From the NCBI GenBank assembly GCA_035048815.1, contig JAUCBN010000006.1, positions 23,699,001 to 23,763,000 of the forward strand: a DNA stretch of 64,000 nt. Direction: 5' to 3'. The position numbers and the translations under genes were made by a program. The notes under the pieces were generated by a model that saw only the letters and a list, made by a program, of their open reading frames with translations, had not been told where the DNA came from and made no database searches. The DNA comes from Abelmoschus esculentus (Eukaryota; Streptophyta; Magnoliopsida; Malvales; Malvaceae). Shown here in pieces: positions 21,639 through 32,167 of the stretch; position 1 is the first letter of the stretch, and the number at the start of each line of letters is the position of its first letter.

Positions 21639-22980
21639 AGTTCAAAGGACAATCAAAAGGCTATTTAAAATAGGAGGGTAGGAAGAACATGACATAGATT
21701 GTCAAAACAAAACTTGTATGAGGGAATATCTGTTAGAAAATTGTTGGTAATGCAAACGAGACTATCCCACATGGAGAGAGTTTTTATCAGTGACTATACA
21801 TGGAGATAATTTGGGGCAATTTAAATTTAAAAATTAAAAAATCAAGGTTTAAATTTAAATTTTATTTTAAAAAATGGATTTAATTAAATTTCTAAAATAT
21901 TAAGAGATTTAGTAAGAGTTTTTAAAAACTTTGGGAAGGAAACTTAACTTATCCCTCAATGGACGTTGAGTTGCTGAGGAACTTAATGAGGGGGAGAAAA
22001 GTAAAAGGAAATACCGCGTATGCCTTATAATTCGGGCTAATTTAATGAGAAATTATATTATGCGTTCGGCTCACCATGTTAATTATGGTCTATTCAATTA
22101 TAATCACTCATTTTATCATTAATTTTTAATTTATTTTTTTAATCAATAAATATTCACTCATAATTTTCATAATATTTTTAAAATATAATTTCTAAAAATT
22201 ATGATTGATTAGTGGTTGGGTGATTTTTGTTGGTTAGGGACCACGGCTGACATGATAAGTCAGGCCTATGATATAATCTCTTCTAATTTAATACTTTGTT
22301 TTAATAAGTATGAAGTTTTTAACTAAACTTGACGTCTTAATCTAAATTATATTATACTGTTTAAAATATTTTTAAATAAAAAATATATACTAAAATAATG
22401 TCTTCTTTCTCATCGTAAATTCTTCCCGAGATAAAAAATAAAATACCACAAATTAGAGGTCAAATAAAAGAGAAGGTGCATGAGTAACAAAAATTATTAA
22501 ATAAACCTTATTTATCACGTTATTTATAATTATAAGAAGGGTAAGGATTTCTAAGTCAATCGGTCCTCCTATCAATCAATATCTATGTTTAATTGTGTAC
22601 AAATTCAACGCAACGACTTAGGGATGTGACGGCGAGTTTAAATGGGATGGGCCACACTTTACATATAATTCAATAGAAATTGTTACATATTTTGAGTCGT
22701 GGGATAAAAATAAAAATTAAAATTAGATTTGTTAATTAATAAAAATAAAAAAAACGTATTTTTTTAAAATAAATAACAATGTATTTAGTATATAATTTTT
22801 CAAAATAGAAATGAACATTTAATTATTAAATATGTTTATTTTATTAATAAGGGTTTGTTCAAGTGGTAAGCAGCTTAGTTAAGTTTTAGATTCGAGACGT
22901 TGTGTACGTAGAAAATCCCTGTTAGAAGACCCACCCACCAAAACTAGGTAGATTTTCCATGGTATCCCTTGATTTGTGAG
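21639..22980. other. Intergenic spacer between kinase copies C and D
   Basis: Promoter side of copy C, then AT-rich DNA. A short stretch at about 22855-22920 (TTCAAGTGGTAAGCAG, then GATTCGAGACG) vaguely resembles a Pol III-type SINE head but was not accepted. No gene. Confidence 0.5.
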
Positions 22981-23052
22981 TTAATCTGCAATTTCCAGGA
23001 GCATTGCAGCACCAAGAACACTGTTTAACAGTCCATTTTGCTTTATTTCCAT
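22981..23052 (-). other. Short ORF duplicated in cluster 3' flanks
   Basis: A 23-codon frame (starts MEIKQNGLLNSVLGAAM) lies in the 3' flank of copy D. Its duplicate in the flank of copy E (26340-26407) starts MEVKQKGLLNSVLGAAM. The match comes from segmental duplication of the flank; whether it is a fragment of a real gene is unknown. Confidence 0.3.
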
Positions 23053-23396
23053 GGCATCTATTGACTTTGGACTCGGTTTACAATTTTATATTATGTAAAA
23101 TTTAGACAAATCTGTTAATTTTAATGTTTTTGGTTTAAGATAAAATAATGTTTTACAGTTTAGTCTTCAGGTAAAATAATGTTCCCTCAAATCACATATG
23201 TGCTAATCACCTATGAGTCTATCATTCAGAAACCAAGAAACTGGAAAACTTGTAAGAATTGTTTGGGATGAAAGGTAAATAACATAAGCTAAAACCATGG
23301 CATAAGCTATATATTTATTGCTAACTTCAGACATGTTGAATGTACTTTCAGTATACACTTTCCATGATGAAAGGCTCTTACTTGGAGCAGAAAAAG

Positions 23397-25815
23397 CTAA
23401 AGAATGGCATGTGCATCTGAACTCACGCTGATGGTTGAGTCAGTAAACATAGCTCTGTGTTCCTCCTCTTCATGACTAATTTCTTGTAGAAATCTTGGAA
23501 TTGGAGGGATGTTTACATCCAAAACTCCTTCAAGGATCTGAACTACCTGCCCCATTGATGGCCTTTGGATTTCATGATCTTGGATACACCAACATGCTGT
23601 TTTACAAATTCTGGAAACCTCTTCTAAGTTGGCATTTCCATTCAATCTGATGTCTAAGAGTTTGAGGAGATCCGTGCCTTGGTTCACTTGCCGAGCAACC
23701 CAAACCGGAAAGAATGTACCTTCTTCATCAGTTGTATGTTCAAAGTTTCTTCTTCCGGATACAAGTTCCAAAAGCAGCATTCCAAAGCTGTAGACATCAG
23801 CTTTGGGTGTTATAGCCACTCCAGAAATCCACTCTGGTGCAAGATAACCCACTGTCCCTCTCATGGTGGTTAGGACACGACTAAATTCTCGTCCTAGAAG
23901 CTTTGCTAGACCAAAATCTGCCAATTTTGGACAATTGTCAACATCTAAAAGAATGTTTTCTGGCTTGATGCCGCAGTGGATGATACTGTGTACACAATTA
24001 TCATGGAGGTAAGCCAAGCCTCTTGCTGCACCAAGAGCAATTTGGTATCTTGTTTTCCAACCTAAAAGATCTGAATCTTTTGCATGGAAAAGATGTTTGT
24101 CCAAAGAACCTTTTTGCATGAATTCATATACCAACAACTTTCTTGAACTCTCAGAGCAGAAGTCCCGAAGACGAACTAGATTAACATGGTTGATCTTCCC
24201 AATTGTACTGATTTCTGCACGAAATTGTTTCTCTCCCTGTGGATGCTCTCAAGCTTCTTTACAGCTATAATACTTCCGTCAGGCAAAGTCCCTTTGAAAA
24301 CAGAACCGAAGCCTCCTTTTCCCAGTTTTTTAGAGAAGTTCTTAGTTGCCTTCTCTAAATCTCTGTATCTAAAAGCCACAACTGAACCTTTTTCTAATTC
24401 TGTACGGGTAGTTGCTCTCCTCCTCCCTTTCAGGATTATGAACATGATAAGGCCTAAAAGGAGTAGTCCAGCTGAAACAGCAATTGCAACCACACTCACC
24501 ATATTCTTATTTGTAGGACTAGATTCACTATCAATCTCAGAAGCCGCTAACTTGACATACAGAGTTATTCCTACAGCATCATCTTGTCCAAGCTGTTGCA
24601 AATTCAAGAGATCGCCAATCCAAATCGAGCACTGACTGTTCTCAAAAGCATAAGCTGTGCATGGGGCAAATCTCTAGGCAGGTCGATTTGCATTCCAGGG
24701 TACTTTTAGCTGTCGTGTTTTGTGGATGTTCAGGGAAACTTGGGAAGCGGCCTTCGGAAAATTGGTCCTCCCTTCCATAACCAACACTAGCATTCCCGCA
24801 CTGCAGTTTAGTCTTCCTTAGACACCCTTCGGAATAAATCTGTTGGTTCCAGTTCTGTAGAGAAGTTGGCTGAAAACCAGTCAAACAATTACAAAACGGA
24901 AGAGAAATCTCATTGCAGCTGCCAAAAGCTCCACAAAAAGCATAAACATGGCAGTGTTGTCTAGGCTGCGACCAAAACAGATTCCACTGCTGGCGACTTT
25001 CCAACCATGACAGTTGCTTAATCTGCCCCGAATAATCCATAATGAATAGAGATATGGTCTCGGGACTATTAAGAAAATAAGTAAAATAACGCTCGTTTTC
25101 GTTCGAATGAAAGCTGAAGTTGTAGATAGATGAATTGGTTGACATTCGTCGACTGTTCATTCCAAGGACCACTCGACCAGTACTGCATGGTCCCATTCCA
25201 CTGAATAATAAATGAATTGGTTCCAGCGGGATCTAGCTCGAGAGAGAAGAGACCTGGAGCAGGATCTTCTGAATTTTTCCATGATATAAGAAGCTGGCTT
25301 TGATTGGTTCGTTTATTCAAGCCAAGCTTGCCACCAGGAAGCCATGTGTGCGTGGGATGGTCAAAACTTTGCCACAAAGGTTCCCTTGAATTCGGACCAT
25401 CTCTTAAAACAAGATTCCCACTATCTTCAAGGACAGCAACTACAGAACTGGAGTTGCTTGTCCTAATATTCGTGGACCAAATTTCTACTTGGGATCCGTT
25501 GATCAAAACTAAGTTGCCATCAGATATTTCTAGTTCTGAAGAGTGTATATCACGCACCGGGGTCTCTCTGTTCGCTACCCAAACTGGAGTCTGTATAGAG
25601 ATCTTCCTGTACCAGATGCCTATGTAGTAGTTGGAGTTACCTGGCGTGAAGAATCCCAAGACAAAGTTTCCACCGGACGAAACGACAGTTTGATTACCGG
25701 ACAGAGATTGATTTACCGAGATGGTATCTTCTCCAAAAGAGAGTTGGCAGTTGAGAGAAAGCCACATGAAGAGTAGTACGGGAAGTTTCAGACATGGATT
25801 CTTCATCTTGTCCAT
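23397..25815 (-). pseudogene. Receptor-kinase copy D: full-length but frameshifted pseudogene
   Basis: Close paralogue of the intact copy C with signal peptide (MDKMKNPCLKLP), B-lectin, S-locus, PAN, transmembrane and kinase regions, but spread over four frames: 25815-25069, 25196-24642, 24607-24176 and 24137-23397. The first break (around 25130) coincides with loss of about a dozen codons. The second, near 24660, is a 1-bp insertion in the PAN domain. The third, near 24235, is a 1-bp loss just after the IAVKKLESIH segment. The catalytic loop reads HCGIKPEN instead of HCDIKPDN, so the catalytic Asp is Gly. Most of the sequence stays very close to copy C, indicating recent duplication or gene conversion. 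Confidence 0.9.
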
Positions 25816-26640
25816 GGCTGTAAGTGGATTACTGGCAAGAGAAAGAAACTATGACCGTCGAAAATTGGAATAATGATTTTCTGACCATTTCTCTATGCTC
25901 ATATATAAAATACTATATGCTAATCTCATGAAGATCATCATTTTTATACAATTTAGATGCTTCCAATATGAGGAAATGACCGTCACACATTAATATACTA
26001 TGAGCAGATAAGTTGTAAGATTAGACTTTTCAGTACAATGTTCAATCAAACCCATTTATTAATAAATAAAACAATCAATTGAAAACTAACACAATGAATA
26101 GTCTAAGTGAAAAAAAGGAAATGCTGTTTCTTCAGTCATCAGGCATAAGCAAAAGTTGAATCTAAAACCATGAATCCATGATAACAAGAGATTGAACAAG
26201 TTGGTATCGAAACAACACAAACAAACAAGCTCCAAAAATCCAAATCCGCAAGGAAAAATTCAAGACACCGGAGATTAGACGGCAACGGGATCGGAAAGAG
26301 GGTGAACAACATAAATAAACATAAGCAAAATGGTATCCATTGGCAATTTCCGGGAGCATTGCAGCACCAAGAACACTGTTTAACAGTCCCTTTTGCTTTA
26401 CTTCCATGACATCTATCGACTTTAGGGGGTTATGTTTTACAGTTTAGTCTTAAGGTAAAATGATATTCCCTCAAATCACATCTGTGGTAATCACCTATGA
26501 GTCTACCATCCAGAAACCAGTAAATTGAAACTTGTAAGAATTGTTTTGCATGAAAGGTGAACAACATAAGCTAAAACCAAGGCATAACCTATATATTTAT
26601 AGCTAATTTCAGACATGTTGAATGTGGTTTCAGTTTATTC
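25816..26640. other. Spacer between kinase copies D and E
   Basis: Promoter side of copy D. From about 26335 the sequence repeats the 3' flank of copy D (22985-23400), including the short duplicated frame at 26340-26407, which here stays open to 26162. This shows the duplication unit carried flank as well as gene. Confidence 0.55.
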
Positions 26641-26659
26641 TTTCCGCGATTAAAGGCTC

Positions 26660-27440
26660 CTATTTGGAGCAGCAAAAGCTAAAGCATGGCATGTGCCTCT
26701 CAGTTGTATGTTCAAAGTTTCTTCTTCTGGATACAAGTTCCAAAAGCATCATTCCAAAGCTGTAAACATCAGCTTTGGGTGTTATAGCCACTCCCGATAT
26801 CGACTCCGGTGCAAGATAACCCACTGTCCCTCAGTCCCTCTCATGGTGGTCAGGACCCGGCTAAACTCTCGTCCTAGAAGCTTTGCTAGACCAAAATCTG
26901 CCAATTTTGGACAATTGTAAAAATCTGAAAGAATGTTTTCTGGCTTGATGTCACAGTGGATGATACTGTCTACACAATTACAAATTACAATGAAGATAAG
27001 CCAAGCCTCTTGCAGCACCAAGAGCAATTTGATATCTTGTTATCCAACCTAGAGGCTCTGAATCATTTGCATGGAAAATTTGTTTGTCCAAAGATCCTTT
27101 TGGCATGAATTCATATACCATAATACCAACAACTTTCTTGAACCCTCAGAGCAGAACCCCCCCCCCCCCCCAAAACCATGGGCGAAGCCATGTGTATAAT
27201 TGGTGTCCGTTGATACCCAAAATTTTTAGAAAATCACATATTTCTATATAATTTATATAAAAAAGTATAAAAATATATATAATTGACACTTTTTTATAAA
27301 TAAAAATAATTTAACACTCCTTTATAAATAATTAACTCTTCTTATCGTTCAAGAAAATAACACATCTTAAATAAATCCCTGGCTCCGCGGCTTTCAAAGA
27401 CAAACTAGATTAACATGGTTGATCTTCTCAATTTTTAAGT
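26660..27440 (-). pseudogene. Receptor-kinase copy E: kinase fragment
   Basis: Fragment of the same family. The kinase C-lobe tail is deleted: the end-of-gene sequence near 26690 joins directly to the VSGRRNFE-equivalent region near 26700. HCDIKPENIL and DFGLAKLLGREFSRVLTTM are still readable. A short duplication (around 26830, GTCCCTCA repeated) shifts the frame just before the APEW region. The N-lobe is interrupted at about 27159-27395 by a C-tract and a TIR-like insertion, after which only about 45 bp of kinase homology remain. The ectodomain is absent. Confidence 0.85.
27159..27395. mobile_element. TIR-like insertion in kinase copy E
   Basis: Foreign to the kinase homology on both sides. 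The left end (GGGCGAAGCCATG) resembles the reverse complement of the right end (CCCTGGCTCCGCGG), typical of small non-autonomous elements with GGCGGAGCCAGG-like ends. A run of about 15 C bases sits at the left junction. No clean target duplication was delimited. AT-rich inside, no coding. Confidence 0.5.
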
Positions 27441-29146
27441 GTAATCTACAAATAGAGCTTAGGAGAGAGTTCTTACACTATGTTCCAACAACTCTCTCTA
27501 AAAGTTCTGTTTTGCATGTGTTGTATGTTTATAGTTGATTTTTAGGGACCAAATTATAAGATATCATTAACTTTATAGACTTAAAGAGTAATTATCTCTT
27601 TGTATAAGTTTCCTTTCAATTTGGCGAGTTGTAAATTTGTAATTAGTGCCTAATATTGTGTAAAAAAATTTGAGATGCTCGTGGATATTGTCGAGATTAT
27701 GACACCTTGCAAATTAAATTACTTTGACTTAATTTTCAATTCACCATTTTTTAGGGACCAAGTTTAATGTGGAGGGCAAGCCACGCCTAAAGAAACTATC
27801 TGACCATTGTCCCTGTACGGTTGCGAATTTAGAAAAATATTTGAGGGTATACACACATAAAGTTTTAAGATTTCAGGATAAGCGCAACTTATAAATATTA
27901 AAAAAATTAAGAACTAACACATAAGATTTTAAAATATTAAAGGCGAATGTGTGAACTTTAAAAATTTCAGAGTGAGCCTGTGTCCACCCTACGTATAACC
28001 TGCATCCGCCACTGTTCCTATAGGTCACGAGTTCGAACACCATTAATATTAACACAGCGATTAATATTCAATGATTGAGAATATATTTATACTATTATAA
28101 CCATTGAAATTAAATAAAAATAATCTAATCACGAAAATACGATAAAATTTTGATATATAAATTATATAAAATTTGATATAAAAATTTAATGAGTACATTT
28201 TTAATAAAATTTTAAATATATAATATTTTAATTTTAAAATTATTTAAATAAAATTAAAAACCTTTTAATCCATTGATTCACACTAAACCTCTGCGGCGTC
28301 AACTGCTTTATTTAATCTTTTGATGTTTCAGTTTTGTCCTCAGAGGTCACGGCTCACACTTCTCCCTAAGATACCGCTTCCTTTAATTTATTAAAATGTA
28401 TAATTGGGATAAAGTACTTGAGCTTCACATTTAATTTCAATTTAATCCTTAAATGTTTAAACATATTTTTTCTGGTCATTTTGATTAGAGGAGACGGATA
28501 TTCAGAGTGTCACATCATTACAAGACTAAAAAGGAAAGGAAGTGATCATTTTCAGACATTAATGTAAACTAAACAAAGGCTAAGGATCAATTTTAGAAAA
28601 AGTAAATAATTTAAGGATTAAAATTATATCATTTTATAATTTCATTAATGAAAACATATATTAATCTAAATTTAAATTTAAACTAAAATATTATCTTATA
28701 ATTAAATCATAATACTGGGATGAAAATATTTGAGGGCATAATTTGTTAAACTTTTAAAATTAAGACCAAAATAGCATAATACATAAACATTGAAGGCTAT
28801 ATTTGTTATTAAATCTATCAAAATTGTATTAAATTGATGGAAAATATTAACTCGTGATTAATTATCCTTAATTGTTTGCTTTTGAAATTGATAGAACTTT
28901 TCTAAAATGACTAATTTGTCAATTTTTGAAATTGAGAGAGGCCTAGGATGTATTTTTACCTTATGGTTTAAAAGAAAAAAAAAAGAGATAAAGGTCGTTT
29001 TGGAGAAAGCATAAAGGCGAAAACAGGTTGGCGTATGAACATAGTTTACGAAAGCATTCCCCGTCTCAGCAGCTCACCGCCATTTCTCTGATTTTCACTT
29101 TGCCAAAGCTAAGAAAGGTCAACTAATTCTTCAGTTTTATCTTCCG
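27441..29146. other. Intergenic region with repeat remnants
   Basis: A second element with GGCGGAT-like ends spans about 27817-28014 (right end CATCCGCCACTG). It abuts a truncated SINE copy. Positions 28390-28860 are typical diverged AT-rich repeat sequence. The last about 150 bp are the likely promoter and 5' UTR of the stress-protein gene. No gene. Confidence 0.5.
28018..28100 (+). mobile_element. tRNA-derived SINE-like element, copy 2 (5' truncated)
   Basis: Starts inside the B-box region (GGTCACGAGTTCGAACACC) and continues through TTAATATTAACACAGCGATTA and an AATGATTGAGAATATA tail, matching 7185-7260. The A-box half is missing where it meets the TIR-like element ending at about 28014. 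Confidence 0.5.
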
Positions 29147-30367
29147 ATGAATCCACGGCACGAACAGAAATCGGAACCGGACTTCCAGGTTCCGTCCTTG
29201 GCTCCGTTACGAATCCAACCCACTTCTCCACTTGCCTCTCTGACCACCCCAGTCTCCGGTGCCCAGCGCCGCGTAGCCATCGCTGTTGACTTGAGCGACG
29301 AGAGTGCTTACGCTGTCCGATGGGCTGTTCAGAACTACCTTCGTCCTGGAGACGCTGTCATCCTCCTCCATGTCCGTCCGACATCCGTCCTTTACGGAGC
29401 TGACTGGGGTTCCATCGAACTCCAAATCAACTCGAACTCAACGAATAATCACGAAAGCGCCGCCCCCTTCGGCGGAGAGAACTCAAACGAGGAGTCGCAG
29501 AAGAAGCTCGAGAATGATTTCGATGTCTTCACGACGACGAAGGCGAACACGCTGGCGCAGCCGTTGGTGGATGCTCAGATTCCGTTTAAAATCCATATAG
29601 TGAAAGACCATGACATGAAAGAGAGGTTGTGTTTGGAAGTGGAGAGGTTAGGGTTGAGTGCGGTGATCATGGGGAGCAGAGGATTCGGAGCCGCTAGGAG
29701 ACCCAACAAAGGAAGGCTGGGAAGCGTTAGTGATTATTGCGTCCAACATTGCATTTGTCCGGTGGTGGTGGTCCGGTACCCAAAGGAGGGAGAAAATGGA
29801 AACGGCGGAGCCAATAAGGTGACGAAGAAGAGCATTGTTGGAGAAGATGTGGAGCTGCAGCCTGTGCCTGAAGAGGAACCAGAGTATCATGATGCAGAGG
29901 AGGGGCATACAGGTTTGGGTTTTCCAATTTGTAATTGATTTTGTTTTTGTTTCATGGTAATCAACCGCTTTAACATGTAATTTAGTTTTTGGGTCTATGA
30001 ACATGATGAAACTCTTGTTAAAAGTTCAAAACACTATAGCTAAAATCAGGGTAGAATCTAATTATGACTAATGAGAAGTAAGAACTAAGAAGTGGCAGGC
30101 TGAATTTAGGTTTTGCTTTGTTGTTGGAGTATTGGCTGCAGAAATCATAATTTAGACCTTTAGAATTAACCTGATAAAATGGCCTACACGGACTTGGAGA
30201 TGTCAAATGTTCATATGTTTTTGGTGTTACAATTGTTCCTAGATCTGTAGAACCATGCAAGGGATTAGTATTTATAAGAATTTTTTGATCTTTAAGTTGA
30301 ACAATTATGCATTTTACTATTAAAATCATATCTCATTGGTTCTTATTTCCTGATAGCAGATGCTTAA
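29147..30367 (+). CDS. Universal stress protein, PHOS32/PHOS34-like
   Basis: Two coding exons, 29147-29912 and 30360-30367, give 257 aa. The second holds only 8 coding bases and completes a C-terminus Thr-Asp-Ala; reading through the intron would instead give 263 aa. The USP fold starts at RRVAIAVDLSDESAYAVRWA (about residue 41), and the nucleotide-binding signature GSRGFG and SVSDYCVQHCICPVVVVR occur near residues 177-210. The N-terminus is Pro/Ser-rich (QVPSLAPLRIQPTSPLASLT), as in PHOS32/34, which are phosphorylated by MAP kinases after elicitor treatment. The C-terminus is acidic. A further non-coding exon may start near 30852. Cytosolic role in stress signalling is inferred from family. 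Confidence 0.9.
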
Positions 30368-31389
30368 TATGAATCAGAGCAACAAGGAATGCCTTCTTAT
30401 TCAGGTAATTTAATATGGCTCCAAATTTTAATCTGTTCGAGACCCATTTTGTATTTCTTTCCCTCCCTTTTCCCCTTTCAAGTTTCAATTGCTTCTTCAT
30501 AGGAGGGAGAACAAACTCTTCATTCCTAGTGTAAAAACCTGTATTAACCGAGTAGTATTTAATGGATTGTTTTCGGTTTTCAAACCTATAATTTGGCATC
30601 CCCTCGAGTGGCCTCATCTGCTTGGTATGAAGGATGAAAATGAGGGGAACGAGTGAGGATGAAATTTTTTTAATCTAATGTTTAAACTAGAAAGTAAGAA
30701 AGTGGTTATAAATCTTAACCATTTGATTAACAAATTTCTCTCCTAATCATTTCTGCCCATACCAAGCAAAGCCTGAGTGTCAGCTTTTATTTTTTTATTG
30801 TTGGATGTGGATGATTGATTACTGATATGGTCCCTGCACTAATATTTGCAGCGAAGGATGAGAAGCAAACCAAATTTCGAATACTTTGTGGTGGCAAAAG
30901 AAGCGTGAAAATGTTGTGGTGATAAAGTTTATGCTTTGTATAGATGGATAGTAATAGGGCTCTTGTTTTTTCGCCGTACTTCTTGTTAATTGCTTTGTTT
31001 CGACAATTATCTGTTCAATGTCTATGTGTATGGTTTGCTGTACTTGGAATCTCTATTTGCTTCTTCGTAATAAGCCTTTCGCAGCGTGTTAATGATATAG
31101 TAGGAATACCAGTTTTTTGTCCTATATACTGCAACTTTATATTTGGCTATTGCATTTGTCTCGAATCGAATAGTTTGGCATTCTTAGTAAATTAGAATAT
31201 AAGTGTGAAGCAGGTGACCATATTGTTGGATAGGGGCCATAGGGCTGGGATTTGCAGCCTCTGCAGTCTGGTCATTTGGTTCTAAGACCATGGCTAATCA
31301 TACATTGTCTATATATATAATTCCTTCAATAGTTGAACTTCTGCATAATCAAATATCAAATAGTCTAAATTTTCAAAGTTGCCCCAGAC
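30368..31389. other. 3' UTR and intergenic
   Basis: Contains the 3' UTR of the stress-protein gene, probably with a spliced non-coding exon beginning after TTTGCAG at 30851. No independent gene seen. Confidence 0.5.
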
Positions 31390-32030
31390 TTCCCTCGCTC
31401 TGGGTCCTTCTTTCCGTTAGGAAGAGTGCGGTGCCCCGTGCCTGCCTCTAGACTGCATTGAGGAAGCCATGGCTTGACTTCTGTGAGATGAAGAGGATGC
31501 ACGGGCAGTGCCATGGTTATTCTTCCTTGTACCTCTGTGTTCTGATTTATAGCCACGATCAATTTGATGGTTGCTGATGCCTAGCCTTACCGATCGTTCT
31601 GCAGCATCCTTCACTTTAATAGTCAGCCGATTAAAGTAAACCAAAATCGAAAGAAGTCCTTGCAAAAGCTTCTTTCAGATATTCATCCCCTACATTCTTC
31701 TGTGCCGGGTTACCTTCCAAGCTGATCGCTTGCAAGGAATTATAGTTTGCTGCGAGTTGGCCGAGACATTTGGCAGTAGAGGTTTTGTTGAACCGCAGAT
31801 CCAAAACAGTCAATTTTAAGAGACGGTGAAGATCCTCTACCTCGCTTATTTTGTTTACAGCCAAGTACAACTCCTTAAGAGAGGAACAAGAAGCCAAACC
31901 TATACAACGAATAATGTGTCAGAAAGTAGATTTACAAGATCAAAAATATTGGAAGATAAAGAGTATAGCAAAGAAAATAGAACAGCTAACGAGTTGCAGC
32001 ATGCCTCACATACCATGACCAATTCTAAAT
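31390..32030 (-). pseudogene. Decayed 3' part of an LRR protein (At4g03260/At1g78230 type)
   Basis: Reads as leucine-rich repeats (CSSLKELYLAVNKISEVEDL, LLKLTVLDLRFNKTS, YNSLQAISLEGNPAQKNVGD) followed in another frame by LVYFNR and DAAERSVRLGISNHQ, the C-terminal part of the outer-arm-dynein-light-chain-like LRR family. A frameshift lies near 31650. An intron acceptor is kept at about 31899, and a preceding mini-exon ending IFRIGHG plus donor survives near 31995-32015. Everything upstream is missing. A relic of the gene that neighbours frataxin in Arabidopsis, as I recall. Confidence 0.75.
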
Positions 32031-32167
32031 ATCCGGTAGTAAATTACTTTCATCTACCGAGAATGGGCCCAAAAGAATGAAGAAGAAAAAAGAATACAAA
32101 GGAAAAGGCCCAACTAGCATTTCAGTCTTTACTCTTCTGGACTAGCGATTAACAGAGCTGATCGACA

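Noticed and set aside
22855..22920. SINE-like head (TTCAAGTGGTAAGCAG ... GATTCGAGACG)
   Set aside because: B box too degenerate and no shared tail with the three accepted copies.
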